From Chthoniobacterales bacterium (GTDB lineage: Bacteria > Verrucomicrobiota > Verrucomicrobiia > Chthoniobacterales > UBA10450): a stretch of 64,000 bases of DNA. Below, in pieces: positions 1 to 13,290 of this stretch; within the stretch, counting starts at the first letter, position 1; every line of letters begins with the position of its first letter. The notes under the pieces were generated by a model. The model saw only the letters and a program-made list of their open reading frames with translations. It was not told the DNA's origin and made no database searches. The stretch covers positions 186,001 through 250,000 of the forward strand of contig DATENU010000022.1 of NCBI GenBank assembly GCA_035274845.1, written 5' to 3'. The position numbers were made by a program, and so were the translations under genes.

Positions 1-820
1 AGAAATTACCTCCTGCCAAAATCTTGCCGTCCGCCTGCAACGCGAGCGAATAGACATGACCGGTCGCGTTCGGATTCCACGAATCGAGCAGTCCCGACGT
101 GGGGTCGATCCGCGCGATATGATTGCGGGTCTGACTGCCGATGTTCGTGAATATGCCCCCGATTAACACCTTGCCGTCCGTCTGGAGCACGACTGAATAG
201 ACGGGATCGCTCGCGTTTGGATTGAACGCGTCGGCCAATCCCGTCGTAGCGTCGAGCCGGGCGATGTAGTTGCGTGGCTGACCGCCGATGGTGAAAAAAT
301 AGCCGCCGGCCAAAATCTTCCCGTCAGGCTGCACCGCGAGGGCAAGAACAAGGCCGTTCGCATTCGGATCGAATGAATCCGCTAACCCGGTTATGGGATC
401 CAGCCGGGCAATGTTATTGCGTGGTTGACCGCCGATATTCGCGAAGGCGCCCCCCACCAAAATCTTACCATCCGGTTGCAGCGCGATTGAATTGATATTC
501 GCATCGCCGGAATCCGGGTTGAAGGCCATGTCCACAGTTCCATCAGCGTTGAGCCGGGCGAGGCCCTTGCGCGAAACGGTTCCGGGGCCATTGGCGGGCG
601 AGAGGGTCGTAAAATCACCGCCAAGAAGAATCTTCCCATCCGGCTGCACCGCGATAACGCGGACGAGACCGTTGGCATTCGGATCGAATCCGTCGAGGGC
701 GGATTGCGCCGCCGCTCTTTCCGAACCGAGGAACCCCAAAATTGCCAAAACGCCAAGCGCGCCCAGGCGCCATGGGAAATGCCGGCTAACAGGAAAATAG
801 GGCGGTCGGTGGGTGCTCAA
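1..820 (-). CDS. Delta-60-repeat secreted protein, N-terminal part (runs off the window)
   Basis: Only the first ~273 codons are in the window; the gene continues past position 1. After a basic N-terminus there is a hydrophobic stretch (LGVLAILGFLGS) ending in AAAQ, which looks like a signal peptide. About five delta-60 units follow, each with the core QPDGKILVGG and a tail like RNxIARLDPxTG, spaced ~50-55 residues. The family forms beta-propeller-like surface or extracellular proteins of unknown role. The frame stays open from a TTG at 818-820; no in-frame ATG lies before the signal peptide, so the exact start is uncertain. The DNA closely matches the 5' part of the paralogue ending at 13070, so it is a duplicate of that gene. 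Confidence 0.8.
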   Translation of the reverse strand, partial: MSTHRPPYFPVSRHFPWRLGALGVLAILGFLGSERAAAQSALDGFDPNANGLVRVIAVQPDGKILLGGDFTTLSPANGPGTVSRKGLARLNADGTVDMAFNPDSGDANINSIALQPDGKILVGGAFANIGGQPRNNIARLDPITGLADSFDPNANGLVLALAVQPDGKILAGGYFFTIGGQPRNYIARLDATTGLADAFNPNASDPVYSVVLQTDGKVLIGGIFTNIGSQTRNHIARIDPTSGLLDSWNPNATGHVYSLALQADGKILAGGNF

Positions 821-900
821 AGCGTAGGACTCAGGAGAAGCCCCTCTTGCTTGAGCAGTTCCGATGCTCAATCCGCTCAGAAGCCGACGCCGAGCGCAGC

Positions 901-2817
901 CTATTGGATGTTATAAACCTCGACCAGCCCCACGCCGATCGTGCGGCCGCTTCCGCGAACAATCGCCGTATAGGCGCCGGGAGCGACTATCTCGACCAGC
1001 GCCGCTTCTTCGTCGTGACTCGGAGCCAGATTCGCTGCTTCGATCTCCGGACGCTGGTCCGATTTCCAGTTGTCGTTGGAACGAATTACGGTTCCGCTCG
1101 AATTCACCAGGTCGAGTGTCGGATCCGGCAGAAAGCCAGAGACGCCAAAGTCACCGAGCGTTGGACCCAGCGCGCGAACCAGCACTTTGGCGCTCGTTCC
1201 ATTGCTCGGACCCACAATTAATCCCGCGATCATCACGTTGTCGTCCACGTCGACGAAACCGCGGGTGCTGATGTTTCCCAGCTTTGAAGCTGAACCCTGT
1301 TCCAAGTCGAACGCTTCCACTAGCCCAACGCCAGTTGTCCCATCTTTGCCGCGCACGATCGCCGTATAGCCCTGGTTTGGCGTCAGCGTCGCGATAATCG
1401 CCGATTCGGCATCCTTGCCTGGCGCGAGCCCGCTGTTCTGGATCTCGGCTTGTTGCGGCGATTGCCGCCAATCATCGTTACTGGTGATAAGCGTGCCCCC
1501 CTGATAAAGCTCCAGGGTTGGATCCTGCAAGGCGCCAGGCACGCCGAAATCCGTTAGCGTAGGACCTATCGCGCGAATAATAACCTTCTTCGTAGCCGTC
1601 CCGGTTGCGATCATCCCACCGATCAGAGCGTTGTCTCCCACCAGCACGCGAAGGCGCGTCGAAATGTTACCCAACGTGGTGGGTGTGCCTGCGGTTCCTT
1701 GAACTTCAAACGCGCCAAGGTCGCTTCCATCACCACCACTGACGCCAGGCATACCTACCGGGCGAGTGAAGCCGCGTTGATCGGTGACGACCGAACCTCC
1801 AGAGTACCCTTTGTCGATCGCCGGACTGCCGGAAAGCAATGCGTGCGTCCTAGTCGGGCCGCCGTTGTCTTGCAGCGGTCCCAGAATCGGATCGACGTTG
1901 AATTGATTTCCAGTCGTAAAACCGGTGAGAGTCATGCCACTGGTGTTGCCTACCAGGACATAACCCTGCGAAAACAGCCTGCCCGACACATCCGGACCAG
2001 TCGCGGCAGTATTTGTAGCAATGATGGAGTTAAGCACTTTGAGAGAGTTGCCGCTGGGCTGTCCAAAAATTCCACCGCCGTCTTGCGACGAGTTACCAGT
2101 AACGGTACTGTGGCTGATGGTGAGGGCGCCAAGAGTGTAAATACCGCCGCCCTTCGTGTTGCCAGCGGAGTTGCCCGAAATCGTGCTGTTGGTTATTGTT
2201 ACTCGGCCACCGCCGTCCAAAATACCGCCGCCACCCAGGCCCCCCATCGTTGAGTTCCCGGTAATCGTGCTGGAGGCAATGGTTAACTGGCCTCCGGGAT
2301 CGCCTCCGTCGTTGTAGATGGCGCCACCGCCGGAAAATTCGCCGGCTGACACGCTGTCGGCAATAGTGCAACCGGTAATTGTTAGCGTGCCAAGGTTGTC
2401 AACGGCGCCGCCGTTGACGCCGGACGGAGGGCTTCCATTGCGAATCAGCAGGCCGGAGATGGTGACCGCCGCGAACGACGGGACATGGAAGATGTGGAAT
2501 GCCGCTGTGCCGGGTGCCGCACTCCGCTGCACAGTCAACAGATTCGCGCCAGGACCGGTGATAGTGAGGCTCTTCTCGATCAACAACTCACCGCTTGTGA
2601 GATTTATTGTCGAGAGGCCGGGAGCAAAGTTGATCGTATCGCCGGATGCAGCCGCCGCAATTGCCTGACGGAGCGTGCAGCTCGCGCCGGGACAACTCCC
2701 GCCTGAATCGGCGGGACTGTTTACCGTCAAGCTCGCCGCATCAACCGCCGGCGCCAGGAGCAGGGCTACGATGAGTCCGGCAAAGGAGAGCAGATATCGG
2801 CCGTATGACTTTGTCAT
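901..2817 (-). CDS. CSLREA-type right-handed beta-helix secreted protein with twin C-terminal domain
   Basis: The 638-residue product starts MTKSYGRYLL, with a signal peptide ending near VDAAS. Residues ~28-65 match the CSLREA-like pattern (SCPGASCTLRQAI, then DTINFAPG), a motif found at the front of polymorphic outer-membrane-like beta-helix proteins. Residues ~80-340 are rich in GGGI..ITNSTISGNSA turns typical of a parallel beta-helix. The segment ends with DQRGFTRP and LGAFEVQG, the usual end of such helices. The last ~260 residues are the twin domain (IRAIGPTL, then VRALGPTL, ending VEVYNIQ) shared with the neighbours. It lies 12 bp downstream of the next delta-60 gene and may be co-transcribed. 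Extracellular; function unknown. Confidence 0.85.
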   Translation of the reverse strand: MTKSYGRYLLSFAGLIVALLLAPAVDAASLTVNSPADSGGSCPGASCTLRQAIAAAASGDTINFAPGLSTINLTSGELLIEKSLTITGPGANLLTVQRSAAPGTAAFHIFHVPSFAAVTISGLLIRNGSPPSGVNGGAVDNLGTLTITGCTIADSVSAGEFSGGGAIYNDGGDPGGQLTIASSTITGNSTMGGLGGGGILDGGGRVTITNSTISGNSAGNTKGGGIYTLGALTISHSTVTGNSSQDGGGIFGQPSGNSLKVLNSIIATNTAATGPDVSGRLFSQGYVLVGNTSGMTLTGFTTGNQFNVDPILGPLQDNGGPTRTHALLSGSPAIDKGYSGGSVVTDQRGFTRPVGMPGVSGGDGSDLGAFEVQGTAGTPTTLGNISTRLRVLVGDNALIGGMIATGTATKKVIIRAIGPTLTDFGVPGALQDPTLELYQGGTLITSNDDWRQSPQQAEIQNSGLAPGKDAESAIIATLTPNQGYTAIVRGKDGTTGVGLVEAFDLEQGSASKLGNISTRGFVDVDDNVMIAGLIVGPSNGTSAKVLVRALGPTLGDFGVSGFLPDPTLDLVNSSGTVIRSNDNWKSDQRPEIEAANLAPSHDEEAALVEIVAPGAYTAIVRGSGRTIGVGLVEVYNIQ

Positions 2818-2829
2818 GGTTAGGAGCGG

Positions 2830-5800
2830 TTACGGAATATTGTAAACTTCGACCAGGCCGACGCCGGTCGTACGGCCGCTGCCGCGCACAATCGCTGTGT
2901 AGGCGCCCGGGGTGACTGTCTCCACCAGGGCCGCTTCCTCATCGTGAGTCGGAGCCAGGTTCGCGGCTTCAATCTCTAAGCGCTGTTGCGGATCGTCTTT
3001 CCAGTTGTCGTTGGAGCGAATGGTAGTTCCGCTCGAGTTCACCAAATCAAGGGTCGGATCCCCCAGGAAGCCGGGCACCCCAAAGTCTCCGAGCGTTGGC
3101 CCCAGCGCGCGCACCAACACTTTGGTGCTGGTTCCATTGCTGGGGCTCACGATCAATCCCGCGATCATCACATTATCGTCCACGTCCACGAAACCACGCG
3201 TGCTGATGTTCCCGAGCTTTGAAGTTGAACCTTGTTCCAGGTCGAACGCCTCGACCACTCCTACGCCAGTCGTTCCATCCTTCCCGCGCACAATCGCCGT
3301 GTAGCCCTGGTTCGGCGTCAGCGTCGCGATGATCGCCGACTCAGCGTCTCTTCCGGGCGCGAAACCGCTGTTCTGGATCTCAACCTGTTGCGGCGATTGC
3401 CGCCAGTCGTCGTTGCTGGTGATGAGCGTGCTGCCCTGATAAAGCTCCAGAGTTGGATCCTGCAAGGCGCCGGGCACGCCAAAGTCCGTCAGCGTAGGAC
3501 CGATCGCGCGGATAATTACTTTTTTGTTCGCCGTCCCAGTCGCGATCATTCCACCGATAAGGGCGTTATCTCCTGCCAACACGCGAAGACGCGTCGAGAT
3601 ATTGCCCAAGCTGCCGGGCGCCACGAGAAAAGCATTCCGCACTGACTCTGTGATGCTCTCCGATCCAAGAGTGTGATAAAAGCCCCGCGCGCGGACGTAA
3701 ATATTTTGTTCGGTTGGGAGATGCAAGCCAGTCAGATTCCAGGAGGAATCAGACAGGAGAGCATCGCCGAGCGGGGCGTAGTTTAGATTGTCCGTCGAGA
3801 GCTCAAAAGAAACCCGCCTCAGTGACGGACTCGCCCCAGAGAGCTTCCAACTAATAGTGGTCGGCGTCACGGTGAGATCTTGCAGCGCCGCAGTGTCGTT
3901 ACTCAATCGGGCGGCTCGATTCCGAGGTTGTCCGCCGATGGTCTGGAAGAAGCCCCCAGCCAAAATCTTACCGTCCGCCTGCACCGCAATCGCGTCAACA
4001 GTATCACTCGCATTGGGGTTGAATGAATCGGCCAAACCAGTGCTGGCATCGAGTCGGGCGATACGGTTGCGCGTCTGGCCCCCTATGCTGTTTGTTCCGT
4101 TGAAATCGCCAACCACCAGAATTTTTCCGTCCGCCTGCAGCGTGATTCCATCAACGTTAGTGGTCGGGTTTGGATTAAATGAATCGGCCAAACCAGTCAT
4201 GGCATCGAGCCGGGCCAGGTAATTGCGTGTTTGTCCGCCGATGGTGTGGAAAAAACCGCCCGCCAGGATTTTGCCATCCGCCTGCACCGCAATCGAGTAG
4301 ACGGTGCCGTTTGCATTCGGGTTGAACGAATCAGCCAGGCCAGTCGCCGCATCGAGCCGCGCCAAATAATTGCGGGGTTGTCCGCCAATAATCGTAAACG
4401 CCCCGCCCACCAAAATTTTCCCGTCCGGTTGCACCGTGATCGACACCACCGAAGGAAAGTTTAACCCGCTCGCATTAGGGTCGAATGAATCCGCCGACCC
4501 GTTTGTCGGATCAAGCCGCGCGATGTGATTGCGCGGCTGGCCACCCATAGTCGTGAAAGCGCCGCCCACCAAAATCTTGCCATCGGCCTGGACCGAGATC
4601 GAGCGCACCGTAGGAAAGCCAATTCCAAAGCCAACTCCACTTGGGTCGAAGGAGTCAGCTAAACCGGTTATGGCATCGAGCCGTGCCAGGAGCTTACGCG
4701 GCTGGCCGCCCACCGAATTAAATTCGCCGCCTACGAGAATTTTCCCGTCCGCCTGCACCGCGATTGAGTAGACACCGCTGTCCGCATTTGGGTCGAACCC
4801 CATGTCAAGCGTGCCGTCGATGTTAAACCTTGCAATATTGTGCCGGGTCACTCCCCGAACGCGGGGAAACCTGCCACCGATGAGAATCTTGCCGTCTGGT
4901 TGCACGGCGTAGGCAAAAACGGCGTCGAAAGTGGCGCTGGTTTCAATACCAAAATCGACCGTCTGATCGACTCTGCCATCCGTTTCCAGCCGGGCGATGC
5001 CGTTGCGCGTCACCACAGCCCCCCCGTTCGGCGCGAGCATCGAGAAAAAGCCCCCCACGAGGACCTTGCCGTCTGGCTGCACCACGATTGAGTGCACGGT
5101 ACTGCTCGCGTCCGCGCTGGGGTCGAAGGAATCGGCCAATCCGGTCGTGGGATCGAGCCGAGCAAGGTAGTTGCGCGTCTGTCCGCCAATGCTGGTAAAA
5201 TCGCCACCCGCCAGAATCTTACCATCCGCCTGGACCGCGATTGAAAGAACACCATTGAGCGCGGTCGCATTGGGGTTGAACGAATCCGCTAGGCCTGTCA
5301 CTTGATCGAGCCGGGCAATTCGATTGCGCATCTCGCCACCGATGCTGTTCGCACCGTTAAAAAAACCACCCACTAAGATCTTACCGTCCGCTTGGACCTC
5401 AATTGCAGTGACAAAAGCGTTCGCGTTCGGGTCGAATGAATCCGCCAATCCAGTTGTCGCATCGACCCGCGCAATCCGGTTGCGTGATTGTCCCCCGATG
5501 CTCGTGAAATCGCCGCCAACCAAGATGCGTCCGTCCATCTGCGACGCCATTGTGAAAACCACCCCGTTCGCGTTTGGGTTAAACGAATCCGCCGCTCCAG
5601 TCGTAGGATCAAGTCGGGCAATGCGACCGCGCGACTGCCCACCGATGCTGCTGAAACTGCCGCTCACCAAAATCTTGCCGTCCGCCTGGACTGCGATTGC
5701 AAATGGAACACCGCTTGCGTCGGGGTCGAAGGAATCAGCTGCTCCAGTGGTGGCGTCGAGGCGGGCGATGCGATTACGCGTCTGCCCACCGATGCTGTTC

Positions 5801-6132
5801 GTACCGTTGAAAAAACCACCCACCAGAATCTTCCCATCCGCCTGGAGGGCAATCGACCGGACATCGCCGTTAGCGTTTGGGTTGAAGGCGAGATCGAGCG
5901 TGCCATCCGGATTTAACCGTGCGATGCGGTTGCGGGTGACCGCCGCCCCGCCGTTCGGCGAAAGAGTAGTGAAATTGCCGCCGAGCAGAACCTTTCCATC
6001 AGGTTGCCGGACAACGATGTATATGCCGCCATTGGTATTCGGATCGAAACCGTCGAGCGCGGATTGTCCAGGCGCCGTCGCTGCCATCAAAAGCAAAAAC
6101 GGGACGACCAGAAATCTGAGGAGGTGTTTCAT
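2830..6132 (-). CDS. Delta-60-repeat secreted protein (14 repeats) with twin C-terminal domain
   Basis: The frame is open to 6270, but the ATG at 6130-6132 begins a clear signal peptide (MKHLLRFLVVPFLLLMAATA, then PGQSALDGFDPN), so I place the start there. I count fourteen delta-60 units with the core QADGKILVGGxF. A ~95-residue fibronectin-III-like stretch follows (NDTAALQDLTV... to RNAFLV), then the twin ~130-residue C-terminal domain ending VEVYNIP. No enzymatic motif is visible, so an extracellular or cell-surface structural or binding role is inferred. The leader and the 3' end are near copies of those of the gene at 6236-9433, which points to tandem duplication. Confidence 0.87.
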   Translation of the reverse strand: MKHLLRFLVVPFLLLMAATAPGQSALDGFDPNTNGGIYIVVRQPDGKVLLGGNFTTLSPNGGAAVTRNRIARLNPDGTLDLAFNPNANGDVRSIALQADGKILVGGFFNGTNSIGGQTRNRIARLDATTGAADSFDPDASGVPFAIAVQADGKILVSGSFSSIGGQSRGRIARLDPTTGAADSFNPNANGVVFTMASQMDGRILVGGDFTSIGGQSRNRIARVDATTGLADSFDPNANAFVTAIEVQADGKILVGGFFNGANSIGGEMRNRIARLDQVTGLADSFNPNATALNGVLSIAVQADGKILAGGDFTSIGGQTRNYLARLDPTTGLADSFDPSADASSTVHSIVVQPDGKVLVGGFFSMLAPNGGAVVTRNGIARLETDGRVDQTVDFGIETSATFDAVFAYAVQPDGKILIGGRFPRVRGVTRHNIARFNIDGTLDMGFDPNADSGVYSIAVQADGKILVGGEFNSVGGQPRKLLARLDAITGLADSFDPSGVGFGIGFPTVRSISVQADGKILVGGAFTTMGGQPRNHIARLDPTNGSADSFDPNASGLNFPSVVSITVQPDGKILVGGAFTIIGGQPRNYLARLDAATGLADSFNPNANGTVYSIAVQADGKILAGGFFHTIGGQTRNYLARLDAMTGLADSFNPNPTTNVDGITLQADGKILVVGDFNGTNSIGGQTRNRIARLDASTGLADSFNPNASDTVDAIAVQADGKILAGGFFQTIGGQPRNRAARLSNDTAALQDLTVTPTTISWKLSGASPSLRRVSFELSTDNLNYAPLGDALLSDSSWNLTGLHLPTEQNIYVRARGFYHTLGSESITESVRNAFLVAPGSLGNISTRLRVLAGDNALIGGMIATGTANKKVIIRAIGPTLTDFGVPGALQDPTLELYQGSTLITSNDDWRQSPQQVEIQNSGFAPGRDAESAIIATLTPNQGYTAIVRGKDGTTGVGVVEAFDLEQGSTSKLGNISTRGFVDVDDNVMIAGLIVSPSNGTSTKVLVRALGPTLGDFGVPGFLGDPTLDLVNSSGTTIRSNDNWKDDPQQRLEIEAANLAPTHDEEAALVETVTPGAYTAIVRGSGRTTGVGLVEVYNIP

Positions 6133-6235
6133 AAGGGGCCGTTGGCGGGCGACACCTATCAGTCCACTAACCCCTCGTCGAGATTTATTACAGAATACGA
6201 AAGAAAACTCTCTGGCGTGGGAATTCGATGGCCGC
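6133..6235 (-). repeat. Duplicated 103-bp leader, copy 1
   Basis: This spacer and the one at 9434-9536 have the same length and are alike along most of it (for example CGACACCTATCAGTCC and GAAAGAAAACTCTC occur in both). Each lies upstream of a delta-60 gene that starts with a similar signal peptide. On the minus strand it holds an AT-rich stretch (TGTAATAAAT) that could be a -10 region. No Shine-Dalgarno sequence is evident before the ATG. Confidence 0.7.
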
Positions 6236-9200
6236 CTACGGAATATTGTAAACTTCCACCAGCCCGACACCGGTGGCGCGGTTGTTTCCGCGCACGATCG
6301 CCGTGTATGCTCCGGGCGGGACGGTTTCCACTAGCGCGGCTTCTTCGTCGTGATTCGGCGCTAAGCCAGCCGCTTCAATCAAAGCGCGTTGCTGCGCGTC
6401 GTCCTTCCAATCGTTGTTCGAGCGAATCACTGTCCCGCTCGCATTCACCAAATCGAGCGTCGGGTTCGCCAGGAAGCCTGACACGCCAAAGTCGCCCAGC
6501 GTTGGCCCGAGAGCGCGCACCAGCACTTTGGTGTTCGATCCGTTGCTCGGGCTTACAATCAATCCCGCGATCATTACGTTGTCGTCCACGTCCACGAACC
6601 CGCGCGTGCTGATGTTCCCCAGCTTTGATCCGGAACCCTGTTCCAGGTCGAACGCTTCCACCACCCCGACGCCAGTGGTCCCATCTTTGCCGCGCACAAT
6701 GGCCGTGTAGCCCTGGTTCGGCGTCAGCGTCGCGATGATGGCTGACTCAGCATCCTTACCTGGCGCGAGTCCGCTGTTCTGGATCTCAGCCTGTTGCGGC
6801 GATTGTTGCCAGTCGTCATTGCTGGTGATGAGTGTGCTGCCTTGGTAAAGCTCGAGGGTCGGATCCTGCAGTGCGCCGGGCACCCCAAAATCCGTCAGAG
6901 TAGGACCGATCGCTCGGATAATAACTTTCTTGTTCGCCGTCCCCGTCGCGATCATCCCACCGATAAGCGCGTTGTCCCCGCTTAACACGCGCAGTCGTGT
7001 CGAAATATTTCCCAACGAACCAGGCGCAGCTGTTGGCAGGGGCGTCGGCGTTGGTGTCGCTGGTGCCGCACAATATCTTCCACCGGTATTCAAGAAATCG
7101 GTGTAATATCCGCCCCACACGATCATTTCGCTCCCGGTCCAAACGGCCGTGTGCAAATATCGAGCGACGTGCGGACTGATGGGGGTCCAACTATCCGTGC
7201 TGAGGTTGTATCTGCCGCCGCTGTTTAGCGGCATGAAGTTGTTGTCCCGTCCAGCCCAGACCAGCATTTCAGTGCCAGTCCAAACCGCCGTGTGCAGGTT
7301 CCGGCCAGGAGGCGCGTTAACGATGCTGATGGTCGTCCAACTGTCTGTCACCGGGTTATACCTCCCGCCCGAGTCCAGAACGGTGCCGCCCCCAAATCCA
7401 CCCCACACGATCATTTCGCTTCCAGTCCAAACTGCCGTGGCTTCGAATCGAGCAGTAGGCGCGTTCGTGATACTGGTGGCTCGCCAGCTGTCGGTAGTTG
7501 GATTGTATATTCCGCCCGTGCGTCTCTCGTGGGTCAGGCCGTATCCACCCCACACGATCATTTCGTTTCCAGTCCACACGGCTGCGTGAAGGTATCGGCC
7601 GGTCGGCGCGTTAGTCGTGCTCATGGCAGTCCAACTGTCCGTCGCTGGATCGTATATTCCGCCGGTGTCCAGATAGTGATCCCCATTGTCGTCATGAGCA
7701 AATCCACCCCAGACGATCATTTTGCTCCCAGTCCAAACGACAGTGTGCAGGCTTCGTGCGCCGGGCGCGTTGAGCGCGCTGGTGGCGGTCCAACTATCGG
7801 TCCCGGAATCGTAATTCGCGCCAGTGTTCACATTCCCGCCCAACTCAAGTCCACCCCAGACAATCATTTTGGCGCCGGTCCAAATCGCCGTGTGGGTCTG
7901 ACGGGGTGTAGGGGCGTTGGAAGTGCTGGTCGCCGTCCAACTGTCGGCGCCTGGGTTGTATCTCCCGCCGGTGTTCACATTGCCGCTGGCACCGGTTCCA
8001 CCCCACACAATCATCTCAGTGCCGGTCCAGACGGCTGTGTGAGTTTCTCGGCCAGTAGGCGCGCTGGCAGTGGCCGTGTTTGTCCAAACATCGCCGGGGC
8101 AGGTCGCCGTTGGAGTCGGTGCCGGGGTTGCTGTCGCAGTCGCTGTTGAGCCCGGCGAAGGTGTTGCCGTTGCGCTAGGAGTCGGTGTGGCTATCGGCGT
8201 ACCCGTAGGTGAAACTGTTGAGGTCGGAGTTGCTGATGGGCTGGGCGAAGGGATAGGCGTCGATGAAGGTGAAGCTGTGGGCGTGGGAGTTCCGGTAGGT
8301 CCATCCAGGACCCGGGCGATGTGATTGCGCGTCACCGGGGCCCCGCCGTTCGGTGCGAGCGTCGTGAAACTGCCACCCATCAGAATCTTTCCGTCCGGCT
8401 GCACCGCGATCGCATTGACGCTGTTGTTTCCGTTCGGGTTGAAGGAATCAGCCAGGCCGGTGACGGGATCGAGCCGGGCAATCTGGTGGCGCTGTTGCCC
8501 GCCGATACCGAAGAAATCGCCGCCGGCCAGGATCCTACCGTCCGTCTGCACCGCGAGGGTAAAGACGCCATTGTTTGCATTCGGGTTGAAGGAGTCTGCC
8601 GCGCCGGTCGTCGCATCGAGCCGCGCGATGCTGTTGCGGGATTGTCCGCCCATCAGCGTAAAGAAGCCTCCTGCTATCACCTGCCCGTCTGCCTGGATCG
8701 CAAGGCATCGGACTTCGTCGCTCGCCTGAGGGTCGAATGAATCGGCCGCTCCGGTCATCGGATCGATTCGAGCGAGATTACGGCGCGCCTGTCCGCTGAT
8801 GTCGTTGAAAAAGCCCCCCGCCAGGATATTGCCGTCTGCCTGGACTACGATGGAATAAATTACCGTGCCGGTTCCAGTCGGATTCGGGTCCCACGAATCC
8901 GCCAGTCCGGTTACCGGATCGAGTCGGGCGAGGCGGCTGCGCGGCTGCCCGCCGATATTCGTAAAAAAACCGCCGGCCAGGATCTTGCCATCCGCCTGCA
9001 CCGCGATGGCAAACACCGCGCTGCTCGCATTCGAGTCAAAAGAATCCGCGAGCCCGGTCACGGCATCGAGCCGGGCGATTCGGTTTCTTTGTTGTCCACC
9101 GATCGTCGTAAAAGAACCGCCCGTTACAATCTTGCCGTCCGCCTGCACCGCGATGGAGTTGACGGTGTTGTTTGCGTTCGGATCGAAGGTGGAATCGAGC

Positions 9201-9433
9201 GTGCCATCCGGGTTAAGCCGCGCAATTCGGTTGCGCATGACCGTTGGCCCGCCATTGGGAGCCAGCATCGTGAAATCGCCGCCGATCAGAATCTTTCCAT
9301 CGGGTTGGACCACGACGACTCGAACCGTGCCATTCGCGTTCGGGTCGAAGCCATCGAGCGCCGACTGCCCAGGGGCCGTTGCCGCCACGAAAAACAGGAA
9401 CGGCCCAACGAGAAATCGGAGGAGAGGTTTCAT
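6236..9433 (-). CDS. Delta-60 plus kelch-like beta-propeller chimera with twin C-terminal domain
   Basis: The start is taken at the ATG at 9431-9433 (MKPLLRFLVGPFLFFVAATA signal peptide) rather than the open frame to 9571. Seven delta-60 units come first (QPDGKILIGGDF to QPDGKILMGGSF). A Thr/Pro/Ser-rich linker of ~60 residues (DNA 8112-8305) follows. Then come seven units of the form GRxxHTAVWTGxEMIVWGG, ~50 residues apart, each followed by a GGRYNPxTDSW strand. Seven such kelch-like blades would close one seven-bladed propeller. The protein ends in the shared twin domain (VEVYNIP). It lies between two pure delta-60 paralogues and differs from them only in its centre, so a domain swap is likely. 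Extracellular; ligand unknown. Confidence 0.87.
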   Translation of the reverse strand: MKPLLRFLVGPFLFFVAATAPGQSALDGFDPNANGTVRVVVVQPDGKILIGGDFTMLAPNGGPTVMRNRIARLNPDGTLDSTFDPNANNTVNSIAVQADGKIVTGGSFTTIGGQQRNRIARLDAVTGLADSFDSNASSAVFAIAVQADGKILAGGFFTNIGGQPRSRLARLDPVTGLADSWDPNPTGTGTVIYSIVVQADGNILAGGFFNDISGQARRNLARIDPMTGAADSFDPQASDEVRCLAIQADGQVIAGGFFTLMGGQSRNSIARLDATTGAADSFNPNANNGVFTLAVQTDGRILAGGDFFGIGGQQRHQIARLDPVTGLADSFNPNGNNSVNAIAVQPDGKILMGGSFTTLAPNGGAPVTRNHIARVLDGPTGTPTPTASPSSTPIPSPSPSATPTSTVSPTGTPIATPTPSATATPSPGSTATATATPAPTPTATCPGDVWTNTATASAPTGRETHTAVWTGTEMIVWGGTGASGNVNTGGRYNPGADSWTATSTSNAPTPRQTHTAIWTGAKMIVWGGLELGGNVNTGANYDSGTDSWTATSALNAPGARSLHTVVWTGSKMIVWGGFAHDDNGDHYLDTGGIYDPATDSWTAMSTTNAPTGRYLHAAVWTGNEMIVWGGYGLTHERRTGGIYNPTTDSWRATSITNAPTARFEATAVWTGSEMIVWGGFGGGTVLDSGGRYNPVTDSWTTISIVNAPPGRNLHTAVWTGTEMLVWAGRDNNFMPLNSGGRYNLSTDSWTPISPHVARYLHTAVWTGSEMIVWGGYYTDFLNTGGRYCAAPATPTPTPLPTAAPGSLGNISTRLRVLSGDNALIGGMIATGTANKKVIIRAIGPTLTDFGVPGALQDPTLELYQGSTLITSNDDWQQSPQQAEIQNSGLAPGKDAESAIIATLTPNQGYTAIVRGKDGTTGVGVVEAFDLEQGSGSKLGNISTRGFVDVDDNVMIAGLIVSPSNGSNTKVLVRALGPTLGDFGVSGFLANPTLDLVNASGTVIRSNNDWKDDAQQRALIEAAGLAPNHDEEAALVETVPPGAYTAIVRGNNRATGVGLVEVYNIP

Positions 9434-9536
9434 GAGGGCCCGTTGAAGGGCGACACCTATCAGTCCGCTATTCCCTCGTCGAGATTTACTACAGAATCCG
9501 AAAGAAAACTCTCTGAATTGAGAGTGCGGTCGCCGC
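9434..9536 (-). repeat. Duplicated 103-bp leader, copy 2
   Basis: This is the partner of 6133-6235: same length, similar sequence and the same position, upstream of a delta-60 start and just after the stop of the next paralogue. On the minus strand it has TGTAGTAAAT where the other copy has TGTAATAAAT. It supports the view that the unit gene plus leader was duplicated as a block. Confidence 0.7.
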
Positions 9537-13070
<3,534 letters not shown>

Positions 13071-13185
13071 AGCGTGGGACTTAGGAGAAGCCCCTCTTGC
13101 TCAAGCAGCTTCGGTGCTCAAACCGCCCTGAAGCCGCAGCCGACCTCCGCGTCTCGCTGAACGACTTCGAGCTAACTAGAAGTGC

Positions 13186-13290
13186 CTAATGCCGCCCCGT
13201 CCGCTCCAGGAGCAGCTCCCACCAGGCGCGATTGGCCGCATATCAATCGATGTTCGAATTGAGCCCTTCCTTGAAATTGTGGAGCGGGTT
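13186..13290 (-). pseudogene. Decayed duplicate of the rfbB 3' end
   Basis: Read on the minus strand this gives NPLHNFKEGLNSNID, a stop, then YAANRAWWELLLERTGRH and a stop. The intact rfbB at 17515 ends KPLHNFKEGLESTID, W, YAANRAWWEPLLARTGRH. The two match over ~34 codons, and the Trp codon TGG has become TGA in this copy. Similarity ends within a few bases of the stop of the beta-helix gene at 13289. No start or upstream coding part is present, so it is a dead fragment. Confidence 0.88.

Noticed and set aside
5324-6334. Plus-strand frame of 336 codons
   Set aside because: It is antisense to delta-60 repeats; its own periodicity (KILPSAWTAI) is the mirror of the repeat.
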